Under the pieces are notes generated by a model. It did no database searches and was not told the DNA's origin. It saw nothing but the letters and a program-made list of their open reading frames with translations. From NCBI RefSeq assembly GCF_021227995.1, contig NZ_CP089301.1:372001-436000 (forward strand): 64,000 nt of DNA. Reading direction: 5' to 3'. A program made the position numbers and the translations under genes. The number at the start of each line of letters is the position of its first letter. The stretch's first letter is position 1. This document shows, in pieces, positions 33,738 to 43,254 of the stretch. Origin of the DNA: Novosphingobium kaempferiae (GTDB lineage: Bacteria; Pseudomonadota; Alphaproteobacteria; Sphingomonadales; Sphingomonadaceae).

Positions 33738-36421
33738 CAGAACTGGGTTCCCACGTTGAAAGTGAAGGCCTTGGGATCGTCGCCGTCCTGCTTGAGCAGG
33801 ACGCGCGAGAAGTCGATGCGGAACGGGCCGAAAGGCGAGTTCCAGTTCACGCCGATGCCGACGGCGACGCGCGGCTTCCAGGTATCGCCGACGAATTCCT
33901 CGACGAAGTAGTACTGGTAGTTGCCCGTCGGGGTGTTGCCGATGCCGGTGGTTGCGTCGGTCGCGACGGTGGTCGTCGCGGTCGAGTTGGTGCCGTCCGT
34001 GTTGCGGACGTAGTAAGTCGGGATACAGCCCGTGTCGCACTGCGTAAGCGCGGGACGCTTGACGCTCCAGACCGCGCCGACGTCGGCGAAGATCGAGGGG
34101 CGCAGGCCCATCTCGCGCGCGCCCGAGCCCAGCGGGATCTCGAGTTCGGCGCGGGCCTTGTAGTAGTAGTTGCCGCCCAGCGCGTCATCCGACCATTCGC
34201 TGCGCTTGGTCGAGACGGTGTCGGGGATGGTATCCGCATCGTCGCTGTCGCTCAGGAACTTGCGCAGCACGCGCGGACCGACGCCGCGGATCGCGAAGCC
34301 ACGGATCTGCGGTTCGCCCAGGTAGAAGCGGTCGGTCAGGCGGATGTCCTGCCCGGCGAGGCCCTTGATGATGCCGCCTTCGCCAGAGAGCGAGAAGATG
34401 AAGCCCTTGCCCAGATTGTAGAACTGCGAGGCGTTTCCGCGCAGGCGGGCATACTTCACGTCGCCGCCGAGGCCCGAGAAGTCCGCGTTGATCGACGCGG
34501 TGAGGCCGCGGGTCGGGCGGATGCGGTTGTCGAGCGTGTCGTAGATCAGCGAGAAGCCGAGGATCGAGCTCAGGCGCTTGCCGATCGCGTCGCACAGGTA
34601 GCGGCCTGCGAAGAGCGGGTCGCACTCGAACGTGCCGGGGTTCTGGCGGTCCGAGTAGTAGGTGCCGCGATCGAGGCTGACGTCGTCGTAGTTCAGCGTG
34701 TAGCTGCCGACGGCGGTCAGGTACTCGGTCAGCGGCACGCCCGCGCGCAGCTGAAAGCCGGTGGTCGACTGATCGTAGGTCGAGTTGCGGTTCGAGTTCA
34801 GGTAGCCGAAGTTGCTGTAGTCGCGGCGGTAGACGTTGACGCCCAGCGAGATGTTCTTGTCGAACAGGTACGGCTCGACGAAGCTCGCCTCGACGCTCTT
34901 CGAATAGCGCGAGATGCTGCCCGACAGGCCGACCGTCTGGCCACGCCCGCGGAAGTTGCGCTGGCGGATCGAGGCCTGGAAGATGAAGCTTTCAAGGCTC
35001 GAGAAACCGGCCGAGAGCTGGAGTTCGCCGGTCGGCTTCTCCTCGACGTTGGCTTCGAGGATGATGCGGTCGTCCGCCGAACCGGGCTTCTGCTCGACCT
35101 CGAACTTCTCCTGGAAGTAGCCGAGCGACTTGATGCGGTTGGTCGAACGCTTGACCTGCAGCGAGTTGAACGCGTCGCCCTCGGCGATACGGAACTCGCG
35201 GCGGATGACCTTGTCCTGGGTCAGCGTGTTGCCGTTGATGTCGATCTTCTCGACATAGACGCGCGGCGCTTCCTGGATCACGAAGGTCAACCCCATGGTG
35301 AGGTTTTCCTTGTCGCGATCGTACTGCGGGCGAACGTCGGCGAAGGCGTAACCGAAGGCGCCCGCCGTCTCGTTCAGGCTCTCGATCGTGTCTTCGACCT
35401 GCTTGGCGTTGTACCAGTCGCCCTTGTGCATGGGCAGGTTGCCGGCCATCTTCTCGCCGTCGAAGTCGCGCAGCTGGCTCTCGACCTTGACGTCGCCGAA
35501 CTTGTAGCGCTGGCCTTCCTCCACCACGTAAGTGATGATGAAGTCCTTCTTGTCCGGCGTCAGTTCGGCGACCGCCGAAACCACGCGGAAGTCGGCATAG
35601 CCCTGCGTCAGGTAGAACTGGCGCAGCTTCTGCTGGTCGAACGCCATGCGGTCCGGGTCGTAGCTGGTGCCCGAGCTGAACAGGCGGGTGAAGCGCGCCT
35701 GCTTGGTCACCATCTGGCCGCGCAGCTCGCCGTCGGAGAACTTCTCGTTGCCGATGATGTTGATCTGGCGGACCTTCGACTTGTCGCCCTCGGTGATCTC
35801 GAAGACGATGTCGACGCGGTTCTGGTCGAGCGAGACCATCTTCGGCTCGACGGTCGCGGCGTAGCGGCCCTGGCGCTTGTAGAGCTCGATGATGCGGGCC
35901 ACGTCGGCGCGGATCTTGGAGCGCGTGAATATCTGGCGCGGGGCGACCTTGATCTCCGGCAGGATCTTGTCGTCCTTGATGCGCTTGTTGCCTTCAAGGA
36001 TGATGCGGTTGACGACCGGGTTCTCCTGAACCGTGATCGTCACCACGCCGCCGTCGAAGGCGACCTGCGCATCCTTGAACAGCTCGGTCCCGTAGAGATC
36101 CTTGAGCGCCTGGTCGGCGGCGGCCTTGGTGTAGTCCTGGCCGACGCGCAGCTTGATGTAGGAGAGCACCGTCTGCGCCTCGAGGCGCTCGGAGCCCTTC
36201 ACCACGATCGTCTGGATCGGCTGCGCGACTTCTGCAGGCGCGACCGGCGCCGCCGGTGCGGCGGCGGGCGCAGGTGCCGGAGCCGGACGGCGTGCGGCAG
36301 GCGCCTGCTGGGCCAGTGCTTCCACGGGCACAGCCGCGAGGATCGTGGTTCCCAGAAGCACGGCCGCGATCTGAGGAGCGCGGTGCAGACCCGTGCTGCG
36401 AACCATTTCCCGTCCCATCAT
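33737..36421 (-). CDS. bamA: Outer membrane assembly factor BamA
   Basis: Omp85 protein of about 894 residues. A signal peptide ends near ALAQ and an Ala/Pro-rich linker (about 45-75) precedes five POTRA domains (about 75-430) and a 16-strand barrel ending in NVGTQF. The conserved barrel motif IRGF appears as QIRGFAIRGVGPR. Starts at 36421, 36418 and 36406 are all possible; the first was taken. It folds proteins into the outer membrane. It sits between rseP and skp. Confidence 0.96.
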   Translation of the reverse strand: MMGREMVRSTGLHRAPQIAAVLLGTTILAAVPVEALAQQAPAARRPAPAPAPAAAPAAPVAPAEVAQPIQTIVVKGSERLEAQTVLSYIKLRVGQDYTKAAADQALKDLYGTELFKDAQVAFDGGVVTITVQENPVVNRIILEGNKRIKDDKILPEIKVAPRQIFTRSKIRADVARIIELYKRQGRYAATVEPKMVSLDQNRVDIVFEITEGDKSKVRQINIIGNEKFSDGELRGQMVTKQARFTRLFSSGTSYDPDRMAFDQQKLRQFYLTQGYADFRVVSAVAELTPDKKDFIITYVVEEGQRYKFGDVKVESQLRDFDGEKMAGNLPMHKGDWYNAKQVEDTIESLNETAGAFGYAFADVRPQYDRDKENLTMGLTFVIQEAPRVYVEKIDINGNTLTQDKVIRREFRIAEGDAFNSLQVKRSTNRIKSLGYFQEKFEVEQKPGSADDRIILEANVEEKPTGELQLSAGFSSLESFIFQASIRQRNFRGRGQTVGLSGSISRYSKSVEASFVEPYLFDKNISLGVNVYRRDYSNFGYLNSNRNSTYDQSTTGFQLRAGVPLTEYLTAVGSYTLNYDDVSLDRGTYYSDRQNPGTFECDPLFAGRYLCDAIGKRLSSILGFSLIYDTLDNRIRPTRGLTASINADFSGLGGDVKYARLRGNASQFYNLGKGFIFSLSGEGGIIKGLAGQDIRLTDRFYLGEPQIRGFAIRGVGPRVLRKFLSDSDDADTIPDTVSTKRSEWSDDALGGNYYYKARAELEIPLGSGAREMGLRPSIFADVGAVWSVKRPALTQCDTGCIPTYYVRNTDGTNSTATTTVATDATTGIGNTPTGNYQYYFVEEFVGDTWKPRVAVGIGVNWNSPFGPFRIDFSRVLLKQDGDDPKAFTFNVGTQF

Positions 36422-36581
36422 TCTACGCAAAATCCCGTATTCGCTTTCGCGATGAAAAACAGACCACCCAGCGGGAGCGCACCCAGACCCGCAGGCAATC
36501 GCAGCCATCTGCCCGATGGAACCGATCCAATCAAGCAGACAAAACCCGGCAACATTGTGATCGCTGGATGATTCCTCCAGG

Positions 36582-37961
36582 CTATCCCCCGAAAATCGGC
36601 AGAGAAGCCAGATCGTTGACCGTGACGAAGACCATCAGCGCCAGCACCAGCGCCACACCCGTCCGGATAGCCCATTCCTGACTGCGTACACCCAGGGGCC
36701 TGCGCCGGACCAGTTCAGCCGCGTAGAAAGCCAGATGTCCGCCGTCGAGGCCAGGAATTGGCAGGAGGTTGATGAATGCCAAGTTAATCGAAATGAGTGC
36801 GGCGAAGGACACGAAGGCCTCCCAGCCCAGCGTGAACTGCTGACCGGAATACTGCGCGATCTTGACCGGTCCGCCGAGTTCGCGAACCGAGCGGTCACCC
36901 GTGAAGATCTGCGCGATTCCGGTGACCATGTCGCCCATGACCTTGAAACTCTGGTTGAAACCGAGCGCGATGGCGCGCACCGGGCCGACCTGTTCCAGAC
37001 GCCCGGCGCGAATGCCGATCTGGCCGACCTTCTGCGGCTTGCCCTGCGCGCCGGGCATGACCGCCTCGGTGATGCGCACGGGGACCGTCAGAACCTCGCT
37101 GCCGCGCTGCACGGCGATCGCGACGGACCGACCGGCATTGGGGCGGATCAGTTCGGGAATGTCGTCGAAACCGGAGACGGTCTTGCCGTTCACCGACAGG
37201 ATGCGGTCGCCGACCTCGATCCCGGCCTTCTCGGCAGGCGAATCGCCGTAGAAGCCACCGACGACGGGGGGCACCATCTCGATGCCGAGATCGCCGATGC
37301 GCGCCTTGTTGCCGAACTGGTCGGTCAGTTCGCGGTTGGCCAGCGTGACCGGCAGGACGAGCGTGCGCCCTTCCCGCTCTACCGCGATCTGCAGCGTCTT
37401 GCCCGGGAAGTAGGCGGCGCGACCGGCCACGTCGATGGCCCCGTCCATCCTGTCGCCGTCGATGGCGACGATGCGGTCGCCCACGCGAAGGCCCGCGGCC
37501 TGAGCCGCCGACTTTTCGGTGAAGCCGCTGATCTCGGCATCATTCACGACGCGGCCATACGTACCGTAGAACGCCGCGAAGATCGCGACGCAGAGCAGCA
37601 GGTTGGTCATCGGCCCGGCGAGCACGATCAGCGCGCGCTGCCACAGCGGCTTGGCGTGGAAGGTCTGCGCGCGTTCGGCGGGGGTCAGGTGATCGTCGGC
37701 GGCGCTCGGCGCGCTCGTCGGGTTCATGTCGCCCGCGAACTGCACGTAGCCGCCGAGCGGCAGCGCCGAGAGCTTCCAGCGGGTGCCGCGCCTGTCGGTC
37801 CAGCCCGCCAGTTCCTTGCCGAAGCCGATCGAGAAGGCATCGGCCTTCACGCCGAACAGACGGCCGACGAGGTAGTGGCCCAGCTCGTGGATGAGGACCA
37901 GCGGCCCAAGCACCAGGAGGAAGGCGAAGATCGTCGTCAGAAGTCCTGGTGAACCGGTCAA
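36582..37961 (-). CDS. rseP: Site-2 membrane metalloprotease RseP
   Basis: M50 protease of 459 residues. The zinc site HELGH (about 25-29) lies in the first helix, two PDZ domains follow (about 125-290), and the second catalytic element NLLPIPGLDGGHL lies near 405. It cleaves anti-sigma factors or remnant signal peptides in the inner membrane. It is part of the dxr-rseP-bamA cluster; dxr ends 13 bp upstream. Confidence 0.96.
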   Translation of the reverse strand: MTGSPGLLTTIFAFLLVLGPLVLIHELGHYLVGRLFGVKADAFSIGFGKELAGWTDRRGTRWKLSALPLGGYVQFAGDMNPTSAPSAADDHLTPAERAQTFHAKPLWQRALIVLAGPMTNLLLCVAIFAAFYGTYGRVVNDAEISGFTEKSAAQAAGLRVGDRIVAIDGDRMDGAIDVAGRAAYFPGKTLQIAVEREGRTLVLPVTLANRELTDQFGNKARIGDLGIEMVPPVVGGFYGDSPAEKAGIEVGDRILSVNGKTVSGFDDIPELIRPNAGRSVAIAVQRGSEVLTVPVRITEAVMPGAQGKPQKVGQIGIRAGRLEQVGPVRAIALGFNQSFKVMGDMVTGIAQIFTGDRSVRELGGPVKIAQYSGQQFTLGWEAFVSFAALISINLAFINLLPIPGLDGGHLAFYAAELVRRRPLGVRSQEWAIRTGVALVLALMVFVTVNDLASLPIFGG

Positions 37962-37974
37962 GCTTGCTCTCTCT

Positions 37975-39147
37975 TCAGGTGCTGGTCACGAGAATACGCG
38001 CCCTCGCCCGCGCCTCGCCGTCCACTTCGAGGACGTCGGAGAGGCAGCCGGGCGGCGGCGGCGCATAGGAACCTAGCACGTCTTCCACTTGTGCAGCGAT
38101 ACGGGTGAACGAAATCTGACCGCCAAGGAACGCGGCAACCGCGATTTCGTTCGCGGCATTGAGCACGGCCGGGATCGCCCCGCCCGCCTGCGCCGCCTCG
38201 CGCGCGAGACGGGTGGCGGGAAAGCGCACTTCGTCGGGCTTGCGGAAGGTCAGTTCGCCGATCTCGGCAAGATCGAGCGGCGCGCAGGGCGTGTCCATCC
38301 GCGCGGGCCAGGCCAGCGCCGAGGCGATCGGCACGCGCATGTCCGAGGGGCCGAGCTGCGCCAGCGTCGAGCCGTCGCGGTACTCCACCATCGAATGCAC
38401 CACCGACTGCGGGTGGACGATGATGCGGAGTTTATCGAGGCCGACGGGGAACAGGTGGTGCGCCTCGATCAGTTCGAGACCCTTGTTGAACATCGTCGCC
38501 GAATCGACGCTGATCTTCGCGCCCATGTCCCAGTTGGGATGGCGGACCGCTTCCGCAGGCGTGGCGACGCTCAGGCGCTCCCACGACCAGTCGCGGAACG
38601 GGCCGCCGCTGGCTGTCAGGGTTATCCAGCGGACGTGCGCGGCGTCGTTGCCGGTCAGGCACTGGAAGATCGCGTTGTGCTCGGAATCGATGGGCAGGAG
38701 CGTCGCGCCATGACGCTCGACGGCGGCCATCATGACCTCTCCGGCGGAGACCAGCGCTTCCTTGTTGGCGAGCGCGATCACGCCGCCCTGCTCGATCGCG
38801 GCCATCGTCGGGGCCAGCCCGGCGCAGCCGACGATCGCGGCAACGGTGACGTCCGCCCCGCGCGCAGCCGCCTCGACCAGCGCGGCGGGGCCGCCTGCGG
38901 CCTCGATGCCGGAACCGGACAGCGCCTCGCGCAGCGCGGGAAGCTGGGCCTCGTCGGCGACGACGGCGACTTCGGCAGCGAACTCACGCGCCAGCTTCGC
39001 AAGGTCTGCGGCGTTCGAATGCGCGGTCAGCGCGACGACGCGCCATTCCTCGCGGTTGCGGCGGATCAGGTCGAGCGTGGACGCGCCGATCGAGCCGGTA
39101 GCGCCCAAAACGGTCAGGGAGCGCACGGTGAGGGAACGAAGGGTCAC
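37975..39147 (-). CDS. dxr: 1-deoxy-D-xylulose 5-phosphate reductoisomerase
   Basis: NADPH-dependent MEP-pathway enzyme of 390 residues. The NADPH loop is LGATGSIGASTLDLI; the metal/substrate regions LPIDSEHNAIFQCL and ALTASGGPFRDW, and NWDMGAKISVDSATMFNKGLE, are complete. It feeds isoprenoid synthesis together with the adjacent uppS. Its start overlaps the cdsA stop by 4 bp. Confidence 0.98.
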   Translation of the reverse strand: MTLRSLTVRSLTVLGATGSIGASTLDLIRRNREEWRVVALTAHSNAADLAKLAREFAAEVAVVADEAQLPALREALSGSGIEAAGGPAALVEAAARGADVTVAAIVGCAGLAPTMAAIEQGGVIALANKEALVSAGEVMMAAVERHGATLLPIDSEHNAIFQCLTGNDAAHVRWITLTASGGPFRDWSWERLSVATPAEAVRHPNWDMGAKISVDSATMFNKGLELIEAHHLFPVGLDKLRIIVHPQSVVHSMVEYRDGSTLAQLGPSDMRVPIASALAWPARMDTPCAPLDLAEIGELTFRKPDEVRFPATRLAREAAQAGGAIPAVLNAANEIAVAAFLGGQISFTRIAAQVEDVLGSYAPPPPGCLSDVLEVDGEARARARILVTST

Positions 39148-39917
39148 GACAGCAACACGATAGCCACGGCGAGCAGGAACAGCACCGCCAGCAATCCGTC
39201 AACCCGGTCGAAGAACCCGCCGTGGCCCGGAATGAGATTGCCCGAGTCCTTCAGGCCCGCCCGGCGCTTCATCCAGCTCTCGAAGAAGTCCCCCGCCTGC
39301 GCGCAGACGGCGACGAGCGCACCGGCGGCAAGGCAGGTCAGGAACAGCGGCACCGCGCCCGCGCTCGCGTACCAGCAGGGCTGCGTGCCGAAGCAGGAGA
39401 CGGCGTTCGCCGCCGACACGTCGGGCGTCAGCCGGATCGCGCCCTCCTGCCACAACCGCGCGGCGGTGAAGAGCGCCAGCGTCGCCCCCAGCACCGCGCC
39501 CATCAGGCCGGACCAGGTCTTCGACGGGCTGATCGACGGCGCGATCTTGGGGCCGCGCAGCGTGCGCCCGGTGAAATAGGCGCCGACGTCCACCGCGATC
39601 ACGGTCGCCAGCAGGGTCAGGATCGGGGCGTTGGTGAAAGCCTCGTTATGCAGGAACAGCAGCATGGCCGCGCCGATGCCGACGTAGAGCATCCCTGCGA
39701 AGTTCCACGCCGCCCGCGCCCCGGGCCCCGGCGTCGCGCGGCGGGCAAGGCGAATCCACTCCCACAGCACGCCGACCGAAACGGCGCAGACGAAGGCGAT
39801 CCACACCGGCCCGCCCAGCCACAGCGCGGTGCCCGCAACCGCGACCATGACGATCGCCGAGACGGTCCGCACGCCAAGGTCGGACACGCCCTTTTTCGGA
39901 GGCTCAGCGCCCGCCAT
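39144..39917 (-). CDS. cdsA: Phosphatidate cytidylyltransferase
   Basis: Membrane enzyme of 257 residues with about seven helices, forming CDP-diacylglycerol. The C-terminal signature ESWMKRRAGLKDSGNLIPGHGG, shown here in part as SWMKRRAGLKDSG, is characteristic, followed by the Asp of FDRVDGLL. Its product feeds pssA and psd at 47.7-49.4 kb. It overlaps uppS by 14 bp and dxr by 4 bp. Confidence 0.95.
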   Translation of the reverse strand: MAGAEPPKKGVSDLGVRTVSAIVMVAVAGTALWLGGPVWIAFVCAVSVGVLWEWIRLARRATPGPGARAAWNFAGMLYVGIGAAMLLFLHNEAFTNAPILTLLATVIAVDVGAYFTGRTLRGPKIAPSISPSKTWSGLMGAVLGATLALFTAARLWQEGAIRLTPDVSAANAVSCFGTQPCWYASAGAVPLFLTCLAAGALVAVCAQAGDFFESWMKRRAGLKDSGNLIPGHGGFFDRVDGLLAVLFLLAVAIVLLS

Positions 39918-40593
39918 AGCGACGGTCCCGAGTGGTGAAGGCGCTCAGTGCATCGCGCAGATGATCGGCAGTAAAGTCCGGCCAGAGCACGTCAGTGAAC
40001 AGCATCTCGGCATAGGCTGCCTGCCACAGCAGGAAGTTCGACAGGCGCACTTCGCCCGAGGTGCGGATCAGCAGGTCGAGCGGCGGCATGTCCGCCGTGT
40101 CCAGCTCCGCCGCGATCGTCTCGGGGGTGATCGGACCTTTCGCTGCGGCCTTGGTGGCGGCGCGGGCGATCTCGTCCTGCGAGCCGTAGTTCAGCGCCAC
40201 CGCCAGCGTCGTTTCAGTGTTGTGTGCGGTCTTCGCCATCGCGCCTTCGACCAGCTCGACCAGCTCGGGCTTGAACGCGGTGTAATCGCCGATGATCTTG
40301 AGCCGCACGCCCGCCGCCGCGAACTCGTCGAGGTCGGAGAGGATGAAGCGCTTCATCAGGCTCATCAGGTCGGAGATCTCGTCCTCCGGCCGCCGCCAGT
40401 TCTCGGTCGAGAAGGCGTAGAGCGTCAGCGCCTCCAGCCCCAGCTCGCGTGCGCCGTGCACGACGCGGCGCACCGCCTCCACGCCGCGCTGGTGCCCCAC
40501 CGCGCGCGGAAGCAGGCGCTTCTTCGCCCAGCGCCCGTTGCCGTCCATGATGATGGCGACATGACGGGCGCGAACCTGTTCTTCCCTGGCCAT
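39904..40593 (-). CDS. uppS: Isoprenyl (undecaprenyl) diphosphate synthase
   Basis: Cis-prenyltransferase of 229 residues. IIMDGNGRWAKKR near the N-terminus holds the catalytic Asp, and RTSGEVRLSNFLLWQ and the C-terminal DVLWPDF are conserved. It makes the lipid carrier for cell wall synthesis. It follows frr by 31 bp. Confidence 0.96.
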   Translation of the reverse strand: MAREEQVRARHVAIIMDGNGRWAKKRLLPRAVGHQRGVEAVRRVVHGARELGLEALTLYAFSTENWRRPEDEISDLMSLMKRFILSDLDEFAAAGVRLKIIGDYTAFKPELVELVEGAMAKTAHNTETTLAVALNYGSQDEIARAATKAAAKGPITPETIAAELDTADMPPLDLLIRTSGEVRLSNFLLWQAAYAEMLFTDVLWPDFTADHLRDALSAFTTRDRRYGGR

Positions 40594-40624
40594 CAGGCTC
40601 CCTTCTCGGCGAAGCGCGGAGGCC

Positions 40625-41182
40625 TCACTTGCCGAGGATTTCCTTTTCCTTGGCCGCGAAGACCTCGTCGAGACCCTTCACCATCTCGTCGGTCAGCTTC
40701 TGGACCTCGGTTTCGCCGCGCTTGCGGTCGTCTTCCGAGATTTCCTTCTTCTTCTCGTCGGCCTTCAGGTTCTCGATCCCGTCACGGCGCACGTTGCGCA
40801 CGGCGACGCGCGCCTTCTCGGCATAGGAGCTGGCCAGCTTGGCGAGTTCCTTGCGGCGCTCCTCGGTGAGATCCGGGATCGGCAGGCGCAGGGTGTTGCC
40901 GTCGTTGATCGGGTTGAGGCCGAGGCCCGCCGAACGAATCGCCTTCTCGACCGGACCGATGTTCGACTTGTCCCACACCTGCACCGAGAGCATGCGCGGC
41001 TCGGGCGCAGAGATCGTGGCGACCGAGGTGAGCGGCATCGCGCTGCCGTAGACGGTCACGGTGATCGGCTCCAGCAGCGCGGTGTTCGCGCGGCCGGTGC
41101 GCAGGCCCGAAAGGTCGTGCCTGAGCGCGTCGATGGCGCCCTTCATGCGGCGCTCGAGGTCCGCCTTGTCGTACTTTGCCAT
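40625..41182 (-). CDS. frr: Ribosome recycling factor
   Basis: Protein of 185 residues that splits post-termination ribosomes with EF-G. The three-helix bundle includes ALRHDLSGLRTGRANTALLE and NVRRDGIENLKADEKKKEISEDD. The start at 41182 is 4 bp after the pyrH stop, so the two are co-translated. Confidence 0.97.
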   Translation of the reverse strand: MAKYDKADLERRMKGAIDALRHDLSGLRTGRANTALLEPITVTVYGSAMPLTSVATISAPEPRMLSVQVWDKSNIGPVEKAIRSAGLGLNPINDGNTLRLPIPDLTEERRKELAKLASSYAEKARVAVRNVRRDGIENLKADEKKKEISEDDRKRGETEVQKLTDEMVKGLDEVFAAKEKEILGK

Positions 41183-41186
41183 GGAA

Positions 41187-41909
41187 TCAGGCTCCCTTCT
41201 GGACGATCGTCTTGGTGCCGCCGCCCGCCAGCACAGTGGCAAGGTTGCCCTGTTCGCGGATGGAGAAGACGACGATCGGAATCGAATTGTCGCGGCACAG
41301 GGCCACGGCGGATGCGTCCATCACCTGCAGGTTGTCTGCAAGGACGGTGTCGTAGTCGACGGTTTCGTAGCGCTTGGCGTCCGGGTTGCGCTTGGGGTCG
41401 CTGTCGTAGACGCCATCGACGCTGGTGCCCTTGAGCAGGGCGTCGCACCGCATTTCGGCGGCGCGCAGGGCGGCACCGGAATCGGTGGTGAAATAAGGAG
41501 CGCCCACGCCCGCGGCGAAGATCACCACGCGGCCCTTCTCCAGATGGCGCTCGGCCCGGCGGCGGATCACCGGCTCGCAGACCTGGTCCATCTGCACGGC
41601 GGACTGCACGCGCGTTTCCACGCCCAGCTGCTCCAGCGCGTTCTGCATCGCCAGCGCATTCATCACCGTGGCGAGCATGCCCATGTAGTCGGCCTGCGCC
41701 CGATCCATGCCGCGCGCCGCGCCCGCCATGCCGCGGAAGATGTTGCCGCCGCCGATGACGAGGCAGATCTCCAGCCCGGTTTCCTTGGCCGCCTTCACTT
41801 CCTTCGCCAGCTCGGCCACGAAATCGGGATCGATTCCGAACTGCTGGCTCCCCATCAGCACCTCGCCCGAGAGTTTGAGCAGGACGCGTTTGTAGGGGGA
41901 GGATGACAT
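41187..41909 (-). CDS. pyrH: UMP kinase
   Basis: Amino-acid-kinase-fold enzyme of 240 residues phosphorylating UMP to [26 protein letters not shown] and the C-terminal GTKTIVQKG are the family landmarks. The start at 41909 is 43 nt from a proposed promoter start. In many proteobacteria tsf lies directly upstream; here four unrelated genes intervene. Confidence 0.97.
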   Translation of the reverse strand: MSSSPYKRVLLKLSGEVLMGSQQFGIDPDFVAELAKEVKAAKETGLEICLVIGGGNIFRGMAGAARGMDRAQADYMGMLATVMNALAMQNALEQLGVETRVQSAVQMDQVCEPVIRRRAERHLEKGRVVIFAAGVGAPYFTTDSGAALRAAEMRCDALLKGTSVDGVYDSDPKRNPDAKRYETVDYDTVLADNLQVMDASAVALCRDNSIPIVVFSIREQGNLATVLAGGGTKTIVQKGA

Positions 41910-42762
41910 GCCGCTGGGTCTCCTGATGGCGGGGGCGGGAATTACCGGGATCGCCCCGGCTTTAGGAGCGCAAGCGGCGGTTGCCAAGGGGCTTGGGCTG
42001 TGGAAGCATCGGCGACGATGGGCACTGCGCGATAACGGAGCAACTTGTCTGCATAAGCCACCCCGGCGGCGACGCCTTGCCCTGTCCGGCGCGGTCGCCT
42101 GCGCAGCGCTCTCTCTCATCGGCTGCGGCAAATCGTCCCAACCGCCTGCGCAGACCGGCCTGTGCTCCCCGAAACCTCACCCCGACGACGCAAAACTCCT
42201 GAGCGAACTGCCCAAACCGGAGTTCTTTCCCAAGGAATGGGCAAGGCAAGGGACATGGTGTTCTGGCAGGTGCGCTCCTCGGCTCTCCCCCTTCGTCATG
42301 GCATGGTACTCACAACACCTCGCTGCATCCGGCGAGCCGTCGCTTTATGCTGCATCACGGAGCGGCCAAGCTGGCGTAAGACAGATCCGCTTTACGTGGC
42401 TCCCCACCTTTCATCACCCCGCGACCGTCAGGGTCCTCATCACCGGCAACGAGTATCGCCTGATCGCTCGTGAACTTTCCGGCATGGGAGGCTATGAGCC
42501 AGGAACAACAGGTAAATCGTTGGACCGGCTGCTCGCACAACCGGAGAAAGAGCAAATCGACAACGCTCTCGCATCTGACCTTTTCAGCGCTGATCCGGAA
42601 GAGTGCATGGTTGGTATCGATGGCGCACGATGGATTTTCGAATCCGCCCAAAGCGGAAACTACAAATTTGGCGAACGGTTCAGCCCATCGAAAGGACCTA
42701 TCCGGGATGCTGGCCTAACAATGCTGAAGCTGACCGGCTGGCAGTTCGCGGAAATTTATTGA
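41908..42762 (+). CDS. Putative lipoprotein of unknown function, start uncertain
   Basis: From the first ATG the frame gives 284 residues, but a lipoprotein signal ([12 protein letters not shown], then lipobox SLIGC) begins only near residue 50. That ATG overlaps the divergent pyrH start codon, and the pyrH promoter lies within the first 80 bp. A CTG at 42049, 8 nt after GGAG (42037-42040), would make a normal signal peptide and a 237-residue protein. The mature part ends with [20 protein letters not shown], a pattern I have seen in uncharacterised proteins. The 3' half is clearly lower in GC than its neighbours. Its stop touches the hxlR stop with no gap. Confidence 0.6.
   Translation: MPLGLLMAGAGITGIAPALGAQAAVAKGLGLWKHRRRWALRDNGATCLHKPPRRRRLALSGAVACAALSLIGCGKSSQPPAQTGLCSPKPHPDDAKLLSELPKPEFFPKEWARQGTWCSGRCAPRLSPFVMAWYSQHLAASGEPSLYAASRSGQAGVRQIRFTWLPTFHHPATVRVLITGNEYRLIARELSGMGGYEPGTTGKSLDRLLAQPEKEQIDNALASDLFSADPEECMVGIDGARWIFESAQSGNYKFGERFSPSKGPIRDAGLTMLKLTGWQFAEIY
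41959..41987 (-). promoter_or_regulatory. Candidate pyrH promoter
   Basis: Minus strand TTGGCA (41982-41987), a 17 bp spacer and TAAAGC (41959-41964), with a leader of about 43 nt. It lies inside the long reading of the opposite lipoprotein gene. Confidence 0.5.
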
Positions 42763-43200
42763 CTACACCGCCAACGCCAGTTCCCGCTCGCGGTCGTCAT
42801 ACGCCACTTGCGCCAGCGCCACGGCGCTCATCCGCCGTTCGGCCCAGTCGATCATCGCCTGCAGCGCGTCGAGCAGTTCGCGGCCCAGCGGCGTGATCGC
42901 GTAGCTGACCGAGACCGGCACCGTCGGCACCACCGCGCGCGCCACCAGCCCGTCGCGCTCCAGCGAGCGCAGCGTCTGGCTCAGCATCTTCTGCGAGATG
43001 CCGTCGATCCGCCGCTTGAGGCCGTTGAAGCGCATCTCGCCCGCCCCCAGCGTCGTCAGGATCAGTACGCTCCACTTGTCGGCTATACGGTCGAGCAATT
43101 GGCGGGTCGGGCAGTCGGCCGCATAGACGTCAGGGTCATGCCCCGGGACGGAGGCGGTTTCCCCGGCGTAACCGGGTGCGGTGAAAGTGCCTTCTTGCAT
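42763..43200 (-). CDS. HxlR-family winged-helix regulator
   Basis: Regulator of 145 residues. CPTRQLLDRIADKWSVLIL and GISQKMLSQTLRSLERDGLV, with the wing VPVSVSYAITPLGREL, are classic HxlR features; the Cys near residue 31 is the one that senses electrophiles or redox state in some members. The start at 43200 follows GGGAG. It is divergent from an NAD(P)-binding protein gene, sharing a 54 bp gap with a candidate operator. Confidence 0.9.
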   Translation of the reverse strand: MQEGTFTAPGYAGETASVPGHDPDVYAADCPTRQLLDRIADKWSVLILTTLGAGEMRFNGLKRRIDGISQKMLSQTLRSLERDGLVARAVVPTVPVSVSYAITPLGRELLDALQAMIDWAERRMSAVALAQVAYDDRERELALAV

Positions 43201-43217
43201 GGGCGAGCTCCCTATCA

Positions 43218-43244
43218 CACTTGGTCACTATTGGATACCTAGTG
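43218..43244. promoter_or_regulatory. Candidate HxlR operator
   Basis: Inverted repeat CACTTGGT (43218-43225) and ACCTAGTG (43237-43244), 7 of 8 positions symmetric with an 11 bp spacer, in the 54 bp gap between hxlR and the divergent oxidoreductase gene. Confidence 0.4.
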
Positions 43245-43254
43245 GAGAATCGAT

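Noticed and set aside
41910..42131. N-terminal extension of pyrH
   Set aside because: Extension is Arg/Ala-rich, crosses the proposed promoter, and [16 protein letters not shown] is the family start.
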